Shown: positions 1 to 15,122, counted from the first letter of the stretch. The stretch is DNA of 64,000 nucleotides from Salmonella enterica subsp. arizonae (GCF_008692845.1 NZ_VXJW01000002.1:434001-498000), one strand, 5' to 3'. Translations and numbers: made by a program. The notes: generated by a model not told the origin, from the sequence alone.

Positions 1-1604
1 TAATAACGGATAATGCCGATAATCGCGCTATCGTCGACCGTCAGTTCGCCTTTCTTCAGCGCATTACGCTCGATCTGCTTGGGCAGCAGGTGGCGTTTAG
101 CAATATTCAGCTTTTCGTCTTCGGTATAACCAGACAGACGGATCACTTCCATTCTATCCAGCAACGGCGCCGGAATGTTCATGGAGTTGGAAGTAGCGAC
201 GAACATCACATTGCTGAGATCGTAGTCCACTTCCAGGTAGTGATCGCTGAAAGCCACGTTCTGCTCTGGATCCAGTACCTCGAGCAGGGCAGACGCCGGA
301 TCGCCACGCATGTCCGAGGACATTTTGTCGATCTCATCGAGCAGGAACAGCGGGTTTTTAACCCCCACTTTAGCCATTTTTTGAATCAATTTACCCGGCA
401 TAGAACCAATGTAAGTCCGGCGATGACCGCGGATTTCCGCTTCATCACGTACGCCGCCCAGCGCCATACGGATGTATTTACGCCCTGTCGCTTTGGCGAT
501 GGACTGGCCCAACGAGGTTTTACCTACCCCCGGCGGCCCTACCAGGCACAGAATCGGCCCTTTCAGCTTGTTCACACGGCTTTGCACCGCGAGATACTCA
601 AGGATACGGTCTTTAACGCGCTCCAGACCATAATGGTCGGTATCAAGGATTTCCTGCGCCTGACGCAGGTCTTTTTTGACCTTGCTCCGCGCATTCCACG
701 GCACCTGAACCATCCAGTCGATGTAACCGCGCACCACCGTCGCTTCCGCCGACATCGGAGACATCATTTTCAGCTTCTGCAGTTCTGCTTCCGCTTTCTC
801 TTTTGCCTCTTTCGGCATTTTCGCCGCGTCGATCTTGCGCTTCAGCGCTTCGTTTTCATCCGGCGCGTCGTCCATTTCGCCGAGTTCTTTCTGAATCGCT
901 TTCATTTGCTCGTTCAGATAGTACTCGCGCTGGGATTTCTCCATCTGCTTTTTCACGCGGTTGCGAATGCGTTTCTCAACCTGCAGCAGATCGATTTCAG
1001 ACTCCATCATCGCCATCAGATATTCCAGACGTTCATTAACATCGGACATTTCCAGTACGGACTGTTTATCCGCCAGTTTCAGCGGCATATGCGCGGCGAT
1101 GGTGTCAGCCAGACGTGCAGGGTCGTCAATGCTATTGAGCGACGTCAACACTTCCGGCGGGATTTTTTTGTTCAGCTTGATGTAGCCTTCGAACTGGCTG
1201 ATGGCGGTACGCACCAACACTTCTTGTTCACGCTCATCAATGGCTGGCGAATCAAGGTACTCCGCCTTCGCGGAGAAATGTTCGCCGTTATCAGACAGCG
1301 CGGAAATGCGCGCGCGCTGTAACCCCTCGACCAGCACTTTTACGGTGCCGTCAGGCAGTTTCAGCATCTGCAAAATAGAGGCCACGGTCCCGACGGTGAA
1401 AAGATCGTTTACACCCGGCTCATCCGTTGATGCTTCCTTCTGGGCGACCAGCATGATTTTTTTATCATGGTCCATAGCCGCTTCCAGACAACGGATAGAT
1501 TTTTCCCGCCCTACAAATAAGGGTATGACCATGTGCGGATAAACCACCACATCGCGCAATGGCAATACGGGGATTTCAATGCGTTCAGAACGCTCAGGAT
1601 TCAT
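1..1604 (-). CDS. lon: Lon ATP-dependent protease, N-terminal part (cut by window edge)
   Basis: Cytoplasmic AAA+ serine protease that degrades misfolded and regulatory proteins. The window holds 534 codons plus two bases of a family length near 784 residues, so the substrate-binding N-domain and most of the ATPase domain are present, while the catalytic Ser-Lys dyad lies beyond base 1. The protein starts MNPERSERIEIPVLPLRDVV as in E. coli. The Walker A motif GPPGVGKTSLG is readable near residue 355 and Walker B LFLLDEIDKM follows. The ATG at 1604 follows an AGAGAGCT ribosome-binding region. It lies downstream of clpX in the same direction but has its own heat-shock type promoter in the 185-base gap. 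Nothing in the visible part is broken. Confidence 0.98.
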   Translation of the reverse strand, partial: MNPERSERIEIPVLPLRDVVVYPHMVIPLFVGREKSIRCLEAAMDHDKKIMLVAQKEASTDEPGVNDLFTVGTVASILQMLKLPDGTVKVLVEGLQRARISALSDNGEHFSAKAEYLDSPAIDEREQEVLVRTAISQFEGYIKLNKKIPPEVLTSLNSIDDPARLADTIAAHMPLKLADKQSVLEMSDVNERLEYLMAMMESEIDLLQVEKRIRNRVKKQMEKSQREYYLNEQMKAIQKELGEMDDAPDENEALKRKIDAAKMPKEAKEKAEAELQKLKMMSPMSAEATVVRGYIDWMVQVPWNARSKVKKDLRQAQEILDTDHYGLERVKDRILEYLAVQSRVNKLKGPILCLVGPPGVGKTSLGQSIAKATGRKYIRMALGGVRDEAEIRGHRRTYIGSMPGKLIQKMAKVGVKNPLFLLDEIDKMSSDMRGDPASALLEVLDPEQNVAFSDHYLEVDYDLSNVMFVATSNSMNIPAPLLDRMEVIRLSGYTEDEKLNIAKRHLLPKQIERNALKKGELTVDDSAIIGIIRY

Positions 1605-1686
1605 AGAGCTCTCTCTTAGTTTAGTGTCCGCCAGGTAATCAGATAGTATAGCTGTGCTCCATACCACCTATAACATGTACGTCAGT

Positions 1687-1715
1687 ATATGGGGATGTTT
1701 CCCACACATTCAACG
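1687..1715 (-). promoter_or_regulatory. Sigma-32 type heat-shock promoter of lon
   Basis: Reading the minus strand, CGTTGAA (1715-1709) and CCCCATAT (1694-1687) are separated by 14 bases. This fits the sigma-32 consensus CTTGAA, 13-17 bases, CCCCATNT, and matches the known heat-shock control of lon in E. coli. It sits about 80 bases before the lon start codon. Confidence 0.75.
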
Positions 1716-1730
1716 GCGTGTTTACAGGAA

Positions 1731-1763
1731 AAACGAAAGGGGAGATAAAATCCCCCCTTTTTT
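1731..1763 (-). terminator. Terminator after clpX
   Basis: Complementary arms AAAGGGGA and TCCCCTTT flank a short A-rich loop at about 1736-1760, 30 bases past the clpX stop. On the minus strand the stem is followed by CGTTTTT. The run of T on the other side could make it work in both directions, but no plus-strand gene ends here. Confidence 0.6.
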
Positions 1764-1789
1764 GGCTAACTGATTGTATGAATGTTTAA

Positions 1790-3061
1790 TTATTCGCCAG
1801 AAGCCTGCGCTTCCGGTTTGCCGTAAATCAGCAACGGCTTACTCTGACCGTCAATGACGGACTCGTCGATCACCACTTTTTCGACGTCTTCCATAGATGG
1901 CAGATCGTACATGGTATCCAGCAGCGCCGCTTCGACGATAGAGCGTAGACCACGGGCACCGGTTTTACGCGCCATTGCTTTCCTGGCGATAGCGTCCAGC
2001 GCTTCGTCACGGAATTCCAGATCGACGCCTTCCAGGTTAAACAGCGCCTGATACTGCTTAGTCAGGGCGTTTTTCGGCTCTTTCAGGATTTGAATCAGCG
2101 CTTCTTCGCTGAGTTCGTTCAGCGTCGCCACAACTGGCAGACGACCGATAAACTCAGGAATCAGACCAAATTTGATCAAATCTTCCGGTTCAACCTGCGA
2201 CAACAGCTCGCCTTCGCTGGCTTTGTCGGACTTCGCTTTCACCGTCGCGCCAAAACCAATGCCGGAGCCGGTTTCAACACGATTGGCGATCACTTTATCC
2301 AGACCAGCAAACGCGCCGCCGCAAATAAACAGAATTTTAGAGGTATCAACCTGTAAGAACTCCTGCTGCGGATGTTTGCGACCGCCCTGCGGCGGAACTG
2401 CGGCGACGGTGCCTTCGATCAGTTTCAGCAACGCCTGCTGTACGCCTTCGCCGGAAACATCGCGGGTAATCGACGGATTGTCTGATTTACGCGAGATCTT
2501 GTCGATTTCATCAATATAGACAATCCCACGCTGCGCTTTTTGCACGTCGTAGTCGCATTTCTGCAACAGTTTCTGAATGATATTCTCAACGTCTTCACCC
2601 ACGTAACCCGCTTCGGTCAGCGTGGTAGCATCCGCCATAGTGAACGGCACATCAAGCAAGCGCGCCAGCGTTTCCGCCAGCAGCGTTTTACCGGAACCGG
2701 TTGGTCCAATCAGCAAAATGTTGCTTTTGCCCAACTCGACGCCATTGCTGGTGTCGCCGTTGCGCAGACGTTTGTAATGGTTGTATACCGCGACCGCCAG
2801 CACTTTTTTCGCCTGCTCCTGACCGATAACGTAATCGTCCAGATGGATGCGAATTTCATGCGGCGTCGGCAGCGCACTGCGTTCACGGTGCGGAGCAACT
2901 TCTTTAATTTCTTCGCGAATAATGTCGTTACATAAATCGACGCATTCGTCGCAGATATACACGGATGGACCGGCAATCAGCTTGCGCACTTCATGCTGGC
3001 TTTTGCCGCAAAAAGAGCAGTACAACAATTTGCCCGAGCCATCTTTGCGTTTATCTGTCAT
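1790..3061 (-). CDS. clpX: ClpX, unfoldase subunit of the ClpXP protease
   Basis: AAA+ unfoldase that recognises tagged substrates, threads them through its hexameric ring and feeds them to ClpP. The 423 residues are full length. The N-terminal zinc domain has C15, C18, C37 and C40 (CSFC and CDEC pairs). Walker A is GPTGSGKT, the pore loop GYVG and Walker B IVYIDEID are present, and the IGF loop that docks on ClpP is readable as SGIGFGA. It follows clpP by 126 bases in the same direction, so the two are likely cotranscribed; a hairpin lies between them. Lon follows downstream. Confidence 0.98.
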   Translation of the reverse strand: MTDKRKDGSGKLLYCSFCGKSQHEVRKLIAGPSVYICDECVDLCNDIIREEIKEVAPHRERSALPTPHEIRIHLDDYVIGQEQAKKVLAVAVYNHYKRLRNGDTSNGVELGKSNILLIGPTGSGKTLLAETLARLLDVPFTMADATTLTEAGYVGEDVENIIQKLLQKCDYDVQKAQRGIVYIDEIDKISRKSDNPSITRDVSGEGVQQALLKLIEGTVAAVPPQGGRKHPQQEFLQVDTSKILFICGGAFAGLDKVIANRVETGSGIGFGATVKAKSDKASEGELLSQVEPEDLIKFGLIPEFIGRLPVVATLNELSEEALIQILKEPKNALTKQYQALFNLEGVDLEFRDEALDAIARKAMARKTGARGLRSIVEAALLDTMYDLPSMEDVEKVVIDESVIDGQSKPLLIYGKPEAQASGE

Positions 3062-3143
3062 GAGTCAAAACCTCTTCTTTGTTCTTTGTGCCGCACACGA
3101 CGACGCAAATGCCATTCTCAGGCGCAAGCCGCTATTCAGCGTT

Positions 3144-3171
3144 GTGCCGCTTTTATCTATTATAGCGGCAC
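3144..3171 (-). other. Hairpin between clpP and clpX
   Basis: Perfect 8-base arms GTGCCGCT and AGCGGCAC with a 12-base AT-rich loop, lying between the clpP stop and the clpX start. There is no clear T-run, so it may attenuate or stabilise the message rather than end it. Confidence 0.5.
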
Positions 3172-3187
3172 ACTTGCGTCCAGGGCA

Positions 3188-3811
3188 TCAATTACGATGG
3201 GTCAAAATTGAGTCAACCAAACCGTACTCTACCGCTTCAGGCGCGGAAAGGAAGCGATCGCGCTCAGTATCACGCTCAATCTGCTCAAGAGATTGACCCG
3301 TATGGTGCGCCATAAGTTCATTCATGCGCCCTTTTACTTTCAGAATTTCACGGGCGTGAATTTCAATATCCGTCGCCTGGCCCTGGTAACCACCCAGCGG
3401 CTGGTGGATCATGACGCGAGAGTTCGGCAAGCAGAAACGTTTGCCTTTCGCCCCGGCAGTCAGCAGAAACGCCCCCATGGAGGCCGCCTGTCCCATACAA
3501 ATGGTGCTGACGTCTGGCTTAATAAACTGCATGGTGTCATAGATGGACATCCCCGCTGTAATTACGCCGCCAGGAGAATTAATGTACAGATAGATATCTT
3601 TTTCCGGGTTTTCCGCTTCCAGGAACAGCATCTGCGCCACAATCAAGTTAGCCATATGGTCTTCGACCTGACCGGTCAGAAATATGACGCGTTCCTTTAG
3701 TAGACGAGAATAGATATCAAAAGAGCGCTCACCGCGTGAGGTCTGTTCAATGACCATCGGCACCAGCGCCATATGAGGGGCAAAATTATCTCGTTCTCCG
3801 CTGTATGACAT
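3188..3811 (-). CDS. clpP: ClpP, proteolytic subunit of ClpXP/ClpAP
   Basis: Serine peptidase forming the two-ring, 14-subunit proteolytic chamber used by ClpX and ClpA. The start chosen at 3811 gives the usual 207-residue proenzyme beginning [10 protein letters not shown], with a CAGGAGACGG ribosome-binding site; the open frame continues 39 codons upstream but without family similarity. The catalytic triad is visible at S111 (GQAASMGA), H136 (MIHQPLGG) and D185 (ERDRF). As in E. coli, the first residues are expected to be removed by self-processing. The gene heads a clpP-clpX unit with a sigma-32 type promoter upstream. Confidence 0.98.
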   Translation of the reverse strand: MSYSGERDNFAPHMALVPMVIEQTSRGERSFDIYSRLLKERVIFLTGQVEDHMANLIVAQMLFLEAENPEKDIYLYINSPGGVITAGMSIYDTMQFIKPDVSTICMGQAASMGAFLLTAGAKGKRFCLPNSRVMIHQPLGGYQGQATDIEIHAREILKVKGRMNELMAHHTGQSLEQIERDTERDRFLSAPEAVEYGLVDSILTHRN

Positions 3812-3890
3812 TTCCGTCTCCTGGATAAAAATTGAAAAAACCTGCTGTACTGATTGTAACCTGATGGACGGATTATCAGCCAGTCCCTCT

Positions 3891-3920
3891 GTAATGGGTA
3901 CGGCATCGCCATAATTCAAG
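3891..3920 (-). promoter_or_regulatory. Sigma-32 type heat-shock promoter of clpP
   Basis: On the minus strand CTTGAA (3920-3915) is followed, after 14 bases, by TACCCATTAC (3900-3891), close to the sigma-32 pattern. It lies about 80 bases before the clpP ATG, where the heat-shock promoter of E. coli clpP is known. Confidence 0.7.
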
Positions 3921-3992
3921 CATAACAATCTTTTGCTCTAACGCTAACACTGAAACTCGGTTTTCGCACCCTTACCATGCAAAATGCGTGAC

Positions 3993-4023
3993 AAAAAAAC
4001 CCGTCACTGGAAGGTGACGGGTT
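3993..4023 (-). terminator. Terminator after tig
   Basis: Arms AACCCGTCAC and GTGACGGGTT pair perfectly around a 6-base loop, and on the minus strand the stem runs into seven T. It starts 35 bases past the tig stop and is a textbook Rho-independent terminator. Confidence 0.9.
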
Positions 4024-4057
4024 CTTGTGCGAATTTCGTACTTAATTATACGACGAA

Positions 4058-5702
<1,645 letters not shown>

Positions 5703-6020
5703 CTACGCGATGCTTCCCGCGCCGCGACAAGGAGGCGACGCGAAGATAGTATCCTGCAACCCTTCCCATTCTTTGAGGGTATAAGTATGCAGTGCCAGCG
5801 CATGTACGGTTGTGGAGAGTTCCGCCGTTAACGTACCGTAAATCATCCGATGACGATTAAGAAAACGTTCTCCTGTAAATCGATCGCTTACCAACACGAC
5901 CTTAAAATGGCTTTCCGATCCTGCAGGAACATTGTGACGATAGCTTTCATCCACAACTTCGAGAAACACGGGGTCGAACGCTGTCCTTAATTTTTCTTCT
6001 ATTTGCTCACGTATCATCAT
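5703..6020 (-). CDS. bolA: BolA, stationary-phase morphogene and iron-sulfur partner protein
   Basis: Small regulator induced by stress and stationary phase; it alters cell shape and biofilm traits, and the family works with monothiol glutaredoxins in iron-sulfur handling. The 105 residues match E. coli BolA almost throughout, starting [11 protein letters not shown]. The conserved helix-turn-helix-like segment with [12 protein letters not shown] and the [10 protein letters not shown] strand is intact. It stands alone between yajG (divergent) and tig, with a gearbox promoter upstream and a strong terminator downstream. Confidence 0.97.
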   Translation of the reverse strand: MMIREQIEEKLRTAFDPVFLEVVDESYRHNVPAGSESHFKVVLVSDRFTGERFLNRHRMIYGTLTAELSTTVHALALHTYTLKEWEGLQDTIFASPPCRGAGSIA

Positions 6021-6064
6021 GAAATCTCCTCCGACAACGCTGTGATGTCACCCATCCCTTTAAA

Positions 6065-6094
6065 TACTAGCCGCTTTTACCGTTTCCATTACAG
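6065..6094 (-). promoter_or_regulatory. Gearbox promoter of bolA
   Basis: On the minus strand CTGTAATGG (6094-6086) and CGGCTAGTA (6073-6065) match the gearbox elements CTGCAA and CGGCAAGTA known from the growth-rate-dependent bolA promoter p1. It sits about 45 bases before the start codon. Confidence 0.75.
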
Positions 6095-6321
6095 CATGAC
6101 AACAAAAATTTAGCTTTCGTCTGATTATTTCAACCAAACGTATGAAGCTTACTGACTTAATCATTCGTTTAGCGGTCAAAATCCCGCTCGCGCCGTTATC
6201 AATAACAAATCGTACATTGCGACGAATTTACCTGCGTTGACCACTTCCCCTCGCCGTTAGCGGTGTTATGATGGCGGGAATTTTTATCTATCACGTTTTA
6301 AGCGTCATTGAGAGCCCGAAT

Positions 6322-6900
6322 ATGTTAAAAAAACTTCTCTTTCCGTTAGTCGCTCTGATTATGCTGGCAGGATGCGCCACACCACCGACGACCATTGACG
6401 TCGCGCCGAAGATCACCTTACCGCAGCAAGACCCGAGCCTGATGGGCGTTACCGTTAGCATTAACGGCGCGGACCAACGCCAGGATCAGGCGTTAGCTAA
6501 AGTCACGCGTAACAACCAACTGGTGACGTTAACCGCCTCCCGCGATTTACGCTTCCTGTTACAAGAAGTGCTGGAAAAACAGATGACGGCGCGGGGTTAT
6601 ATGATCGGGCCAGGCGGCGCGGTTAATCTGCAAATTATCGTTAACCAGCTATATGCTGATGTTTCCCAGGGCAGCCTGCGCTATAACATCGCCACCAAAG
6701 CGGATATCGCGATTATTGCGACTGCGGCAAATGGCAACAAGATGACCAAAAACTATCGCGCCAGTTATTCTGTTGAAGGGCCGTTCCAGGCCTCCAACCA
6801 GAATATTGCTGACGCGGTGAACAGTGTTCTGACCGATACCATCGCTGATATGTCTCAGGACACCAGCATTCACGATTTTATCAAGCAAAACGCCCGTTAA
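6322..6900 (+). CDS. yajG: YajG, outer-membrane-type lipoprotein
   Basis: Predicted lipoprotein of unknown function. I chose the start at 6322, which gives 192 residues as in E. coli; an in-frame ATG at 6268 would add 18 residues that spoil the signal peptide. The signal sequence MLKKLLFPLVALIMLAGC ends in lipobox LAGC with the lipidated C18, and residue +2 is Ala, which predicts outer-membrane sorting. The rest is soluble and periplasmic. It sits 43 bases before ampG in the same direction, and the E. coli pair is thought to be cotranscribed, which suggests but does not prove a link with cell-wall recycling. Confidence 0.93.
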   Translation: MLKKLLFPLVALIMLAGCATPPTTIDVAPKITLPQQDPSLMGVTVSINGADQRQDQALAKVTRNNQLVTLTASRDLRFLLQEVLEKQMTARGYMIGPGGAVNLQIIVNQLYADVSQGSLRYNIATKADIAIIATAANGNKMTKNYRASYSVEGPFQASNQNIADAVNSVLTDTIADMSQDTSIHDFIKQNAR

Positions 6901-6943
6901 TTGCAACGGTAAAGCCCGGCGGAAGTCGGGCCTGTAGATGCCT

Positions 6944-8419
6944 ATGCCAAATCATTACTTACGCATTTTCCAGCAACCGCGCTCAGCAATTCTGCTGATC
7001 TTAGGCTTTGCCTCCGGTCTCCCGCTGGCGCTCACCTCCGGTACGCTACAAGCGTGGATGACCGTCGAGAATATCGATCTTAAAACGATTGGCTTTTTCT
7101 CGCTGGTCGGTCAGGCCTATGTCTTTAAGTTTCTTTGGTCCCCGCTGATGGACCGCTACACGCCGCCTTTTTTAGGCCGTCGTCGCGGTTGGCTGCTCGC
7201 CACACAATTGTTATTACTGGCGTCAATTGCAGCAATGGGCTTTCTTGAACCCGGCACGCAGCTACGCTGGATGGCGGCGCTGGCGGTAGTGATTGCTTTT
7301 TGCTCCGCCTCGCAGGATATCGTGTTCGACGCCTGGAAAACCGATGTTTTACCCGCAGAAGAACGCGGCGCCGGCGCGGCAATCAGCGTTCTTGGCTACC
7401 GATTGGGGATGCTGGTTTCCGGCGGCCTGGCGCTATGGCTGGCCGATCGCTGGCTCGGCTGGCAGGGTATGTACTGGCTGATGGCGGCGTTGCTCATTCC
7501 CTGTATTATCGCCACCTTACTGGCGCCGGAGCCGACCGATACCATCCCGGCCCCGAAATCACTGGAACAGGCGGTCGTCGCGCCGCTACGCGATTTTTTT
7601 GGCCGCAATAACGCCTGGCTGATTTTACTGCTCATTGTGCTTTATAAATTAGGCGACGCCTTCGCCATGAGCCTGACCACCACCTTTTTGATTCGCGGCG
7701 TCGGGTTTGACGCAGGCGAAGTCGGCGTGGTCAATAAAACGCTGGGCCTGCTGGCGACGATCGTCGGCGCGTTATACGGCGGCATGTTAATGCAGCGTCT
7801 TTCGCTGTTCCGCGCGCTGCTGATTTTCGGCATTTTACAAGGCGCGTCCAACGCCGGTTACTGGTTGCTCTCCATTACCGATAAAAACATGTTCAGCATG
7901 GGCGCTGCGGTCTTTTTCGAAAATCTGTGCGGCGGGATGGGAACTGCCGCTTTTGTCGCCTTATTAATGACGTTATGTAATAAGTCGTTTTCCGCGACGC
8001 AGTTCGCCCTACTGTCGGCTCTCTCCGCGGTAGGCCGCGTTTACGTTGGCCCCGTAGCGGGTTGGTTCGTTGAAGCGTATGGCTGGCCGACATTTTACCT
8101 CTTCTCGGTTGTCGCCGCCGCTCCCGGACTCTTGCTGTTGCTGGTCTGTCGGCAAACGCTGGAATATAGCTGGCAGAGCGAACGTTTCATTCCCCGCACG
8201 GCATACCGTAGCGCCTACAATCTCGCGCTTTTAATCCTGCTCGCGGGCGTCGTTTTGCTGGCAGTATGGATCCTCCTGCTGACCATGAATGCGATGAACT
8301 ACACCCACTTCTCATTCCTGCCAGGATTGCTTGAGACTGCGGTTGCGGTTGCTGTATGCGGCATTGTCTTTGGTGGATTGCTGGACTACCTGGCGTTACG
8401 AAAAACACGTCTGACCTAA
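6944..8419 (+). CDS. ampG: AmpG, muropeptide permease
   Basis: Inner-membrane MFS-type permease importing anhydro-muropeptides released from the cell wall so that they can be recycled; where AmpC is inducible it also supplies the inducer. I chose ATG 6944, giving 491 residues as in E. coli, starting MPNHYLRIFQQPRSAI; ATG 6938 would add two residues. About 14 hydrophobic segments are readable and the cytoplasmic loop with DRYTPPFLGRRRGW is conserved. It is the second gene after yajG. The inverted repeat TTAGCCGTT / AACGGCTAA at 8427-8465 may end transcription. Confidence 0.96.
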   Translation: MPNHYLRIFQQPRSAILLILGFASGLPLALTSGTLQAWMTVENIDLKTIGFFSLVGQAYVFKFLWSPLMDRYTPPFLGRRRGWLLATQLLLLASIAAMGFLEPGTQLRWMAALAVVIAFCSASQDIVFDAWKTDVLPAEERGAGAAISVLGYRLGMLVSGGLALWLADRWLGWQGMYWLMAALLIPCIIATLLAPEPTDTIPAPKSLEQAVVAPLRDFFGRNNAWLILLLIVLYKLGDAFAMSLTTTFLIRGVGFDAGEVGVVNKTLGLLATIVGALYGGMLMQRLSLFRALLIFGILQGASNAGYWLLSITDKNMFSMGAAVFFENLCGGMGTAAFVALLMTLCNKSFSATQFALLSALSAVGRVYVGPVAGWFVEAYGWPTFYLFSVVAAAPGLLLLLVCRQTLEYSWQSERFIPRTAYRSAYNLALLILLAGVVLLAVWILLLTMNAMNYTHFSFLPGLLETAVAVAVCGIVFGGLLDYLALRKTRLT

Positions 8420-8871
8420 AACGTTATTAGCCGTTGTAATAACGACCCGGAATTATAACGGCTAAATAAACATCAATTGATAAAAAATATATTTGTCTTT
8501 TTGTGCGCAACAGAATTTTGGAAATTATTGGTAATTTCTACAATACCTATTTTCTTTACACGATTCAGCCAACGAATTTTAAATTTTCGACGCCGATTGT
8601 CTTTTTGTTGATAATAAATTGTTAAGTAATTGTTTTATTTTTACATTGGTTATACCAATTACCCTTCAACATTTCACTTACAGACATCATCCGTTATAAC
8701 GCAAAGTTTCAACAGTGTCTTAAAGTTATTTAGACACACTTGGCAACATATGTGACAAGTACGGCAGAACTTGGTAACACAGCCCCAATCATGTTTACAG
8801 TAATGTAACCTTACCGTAAAATGCCCCTACACTTTAAACGCCACCAGGTCCCGTGGAATTGAGGTCGTTAA
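8420..8871. other. AT-rich upstream region of the cyo operon
   Basis: This 452-base gap begins with an inverted repeat (8427-8435 with 8457-8465) that may terminate ampG, then becomes strongly AT-rich. ArcA, Fnr and Fur are known to control cyo in E. coli and would bind here, but I could not assign individual sites by eye. A good sigma-70 promoter sits at 8794-8822. Confidence 0.6.
8794..8822 (+). promoter_or_regulatory. Sigma-70 promoter of cyoABCDE
   Basis: TTTACA (8794-8799) and TAAAAT (8817-8822) are separated by exactly 17 bases and lie about 50 bases before the cyoA start, giving a short leader. This is the best promoter match in the gap. Confidence 0.7.
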
Positions 8872-12763
<3,892 letters not shown>

Positions 12764-12774
12764 GAGCGGCGAGT

Positions 12775-13665
12775 ATGATGTTTAAGCAATACCTGCAAGT
12801 AACGAAACCAGGCATCATCTTTGGCAACCTGATCTCGGTGATCGGGGGATTTCTGCTGGCCTCAAAGGGCAGCATCGACTATCCCCTGTTTATCTACACG
12901 CTGGTCGGGGTGTCACTGGTTGTGGCGTCGGGTTGTGTATTTAACAACTTCATCGACAGGGATATCGACAGGAAGATGGAAAGGACCAAGAATCGGGTGC
13001 TGGTCAAAGGCCTGATTTCTCCTGGCGTCTCGCTGGTATACGCCACCCTGCTGGGTATTGCTGGCTTTATGCTGCTGTGGTTTGGCGCAAATCCTCTGGC
13101 CTGCTGGCTGGGGGTGATGGGCTTCGTGGTCTACGTTGGCATATACAGCTTGTATATGAAACGCCACTCTGTCTACGGAACACTGATTGGTTCTCTCTCC
13201 GGCGCGGCGCCGCCGGTGATTGGCTACTGCGCCGTAACGGGCGACTTCGACAGCGGCGCGGCAATCCTGTTGGCAATTTTCAGCCTCTGGCAGATGCCGC
13301 ACTCTTACGCCATCGCCATTTTCCGCTTAAAGGATTATCAGGCGGCCAATATCCCGGTTCTGCCGGTGGTAAAAGGGATATCAGTCGCTAAAAACCATAT
13401 CACGCTGTATATCATCGCGTTTGCGGTTGCTACGCTAATGCTGACGCTGGGCGGCTACGCAGGTTACAAATACCTGGTGGTCGCCGCGGCGGTCAGCGTC
13501 TGGTGGCTCGGCATGGCGCTACGTGGTTACAAAGTGGAGGATGATAAAGTCTGGGCGCGCAAGCTGTTCGGTTTCTCTATCATTGCTATTACCGCCTTGA
13601 GCATCATGATGTCCGTTGACTTTATGGTGCCGAACTCACAGAGTCTGCTGACTTACGTCTGGTAA
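12775..13665 (+). CDS. cyoE: Protoheme IX farnesyltransferase (heme O synthase)
   Basis: UbiA-family membrane prenyltransferase converting heme B to heme O, the cofactor of CyoB. I chose the start [13 protein letters not shown] at 12775, giving 296 residues as in E. coli. The first Asp-rich motif reads [15 protein letters not shown] and binds the farnesyl diphosphate magnesium; about nine membrane segments follow. It is the last gene of the operon and is followed by a strong terminator. Confidence 0.98.
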   Translation: MMFKQYLQVTKPGIIFGNLISVIGGFLLASKGSIDYPLFIYTLVGVSLVVASGCVFNNFIDRDIDRKMERTKNRVLVKGLISPGVSLVYATLLGIAGFMLLWFGANPLACWLGVMGFVVYVGIYSLYMKRHSVYGTLIGSLSGAAPPVIGYCAVTGDFDSGAAILLAIFSLWQMPHSYAIAIFRLKDYQAANIPVLPVVKGISVAKNHITLYIIAFAVATLMLTLGGYAGYKYLVVAAAVSVWWLGMALRGYKVEDDKVWARKLFGFSIIAITALSIMMSVDFMVPNSQSLLTYVW

Positions 13666-14063
13666 AACCCTGTCACTCAACGTTATTTAAGCTCCACGTG
13701 ATATAAAAATAACAGGATCATCGAGAGATGAATCCTGTTATTTTACTGTCTCAATAACAACATCCTAAAGTTAGGTCCATCACTTTCACTATCTGACAAC
13801 ATCATTTGCACTGCTCAGCACCAGCGCGTTAGAACATACTCTAACCTATCCTATTGATTTTCAATCATAAAAATTATTTATCGACATTTTTAATATAAAA
13901 ACAATATTTATAATGATAAATAAAAAACAATTGCACTATTTTTTTGGTTAAATGATTCCTGTTAATAAAATATTCATAAGTATAGTTATGGCACGGCATG
14001 AGAATAATATCCTGCCGATACATACAATTATTTATATTCAATATCAAACAACAGGATTATATT
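13666..14063. other. AT-rich gap after the cyo operon
   Basis: After the cyo terminator this 398-base gap becomes very AT-rich from about 13850 to 13985, far below its flanks, and leads into a gene with similarly low GC. That shift in composition marks the left edge of a probable acquired segment likely bound by H-NS. No direct repeats, tRNA gene or integrase flank it. Confidence 0.6.
13706..13744 (+). terminator. Terminator of the cyo operon
   Basis: Perfect 13-base arms AAAATAACAGGAT and ATCCTGTTATTTT around a 13-base loop, with the T-run after the stem on the plus strand. It lies 40 bases after cyoE and the A-run on the other side would allow it to work in both directions. Confidence 0.85.
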
Positions 14064-15122
14064 ATGAACGAACAAGATGTTTATCTGATCAGCAATGAAT
14101 CTGGCGCCGATAAGTGCCCGGAAGGCAAACTGGCACTATATACTAATGTACGATTCAACACAGGTGAAATGGGAGACATCCTTATTATTTCGCCTAATGT
14201 TCAGCTTAATAAAGCACAACTGGAAAGTTATGGTTTTATCGTTGGTGCGCATGACGGTGTTTCTTCTGTTGTTAATAATATGGGCCAGGATGCCACGCTC
14301 GTCTCTGGTTTATATTTAGATGGACAAACATTAACGGTTAAACCAGGAACAAATATCCCTACTCTTATTGAGTGTCCTTTAGGTAGTGGAAACTGGAATG
14401 ACGCGGTTAACTCAGTGGTTTCAGCCGATATTGAAACTGTTGATTTAACCATAAGTATTGAGAGTGAGATTATTCTGGAGGAAGAGGAAGGATATTCAGC
14501 ACTACTGCAAATTCACAACAATAGCAGTGAGTCCGTAGACAACGTAACTGTTACGGCCAGCTCCAGTAATTCAGCCGTTTTTTCTGTCGAAACGGGCACC
14601 CAGACCACCAGTATCGCCGGAAATGAAACAACGAACGTACGTATTCCTTTGCTGGGCAAAGGTCAGGGCTCAGCGACCTTAACCTGTCAACTTACAATGC
14701 CATTCGGCATCGTTAATAATGGAAATAATATGACGCAAACTGCCGTAACCGTAAGCGACGTTCGTCCGTTACATGTAACACAAAGCTTTGCTGGTGACTG
14801 GCAAGATACATGGCCCAGCACCAAATATATTTATAGCTATAAACTGATTCTCAGCTCTGCTGAAACTGAAGTTGATAAGTGGGAATTATCATTTGCACTT
14901 CCTGATGGAGCAGAGGTTTATCCTAAGTGGCTGGAGAGCGAAAGTAGCTGGGTTAAACTTAATACAGAGAAATCGGTTAATGGTAACGTGTATCTGGATA
15001 GCGAACCTGGCCATGTTATCGCACCGGACAAGAATATCGAACTGGATATTCAAATCCTGTATCCTAACCAATCATCTGATTACCAGACCCTAAAAAATCT
15101 GCGTCTCATGCAACTGGCATAA
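14064..15122 (+). CDS. Uncharacterised protein with beta-gamma-crystallin-like and beta-sandwich domains
   Basis: I do not recognise a named gene. The 352-residue product has no signal peptide or membrane segment. Residues about 18-120 look like a two-motif beta-gamma-crystallin domain: LYTNVRFNTG opens the first Greek key, HDGVSS (63-68) and NDAVNS (112-117) sit where the family has its N/D-N/D-x-x-S/T-S calcium motif, and SGLYLDGQTLTVKPG opens the second. Residues 127-228 resemble an immunoglobulin-like sandwich, rich in Ser, Thr and Val. Residues 233-337 recall a family-2 carbohydrate-binding module (VDKWELSFALPDGAEV, several Trp). Start 14064 follows ACAGGA; an upstream in-frame start at 13998 adds an unlikely leader. 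Low GC, AT-rich flanks and its own terminator suggest a gene acquired between cyoE and yajR. The domain calls are by eye. Confidence 0.85.
   Translation: MNEQDVYLISNESGADKCPEGKLALYTNVRFNTGEMGDILIISPNVQLNKAQLESYGFIVGAHDGVSSVVNNMGQDATLVSGLYLDGQTLTVKPGTNIPTLIECPLGSGNWNDAVNSVVSADIETVDLTISIESEIILEEEEGYSALLQIHNNSSESVDNVTVTASSSNSAVFSVETGTQTTSIAGNETTNVRIPLLGKGQGSATLTCQLTMPFGIVNNGNNMTQTAVTVSDVRPLHVTQSFAGDWQDTWPSTKYIYSYKLILSSAETEVDKWELSFALPDGAEVYPKWLESESSWVKLNTEKSVNGNVYLDSEPGHVIAPDKNIELDIQILYPNQSSDYQTLKNLRLMQLA

Noticed and set aside
90-1322. Long plus-strand open frame opposite lon
   Set aside because: Antisense shadow of lon with His/Arg/Phe-rich composition typical of reverse-frame reading; no start context.
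1605-1789. Small RNA between clpX and lon (SraA has been reported in E. coli in this gap)
   Set aside because: I could identify a terminator-like hairpin and the lon promoter but no separate RNA gene with its own promoter and end.
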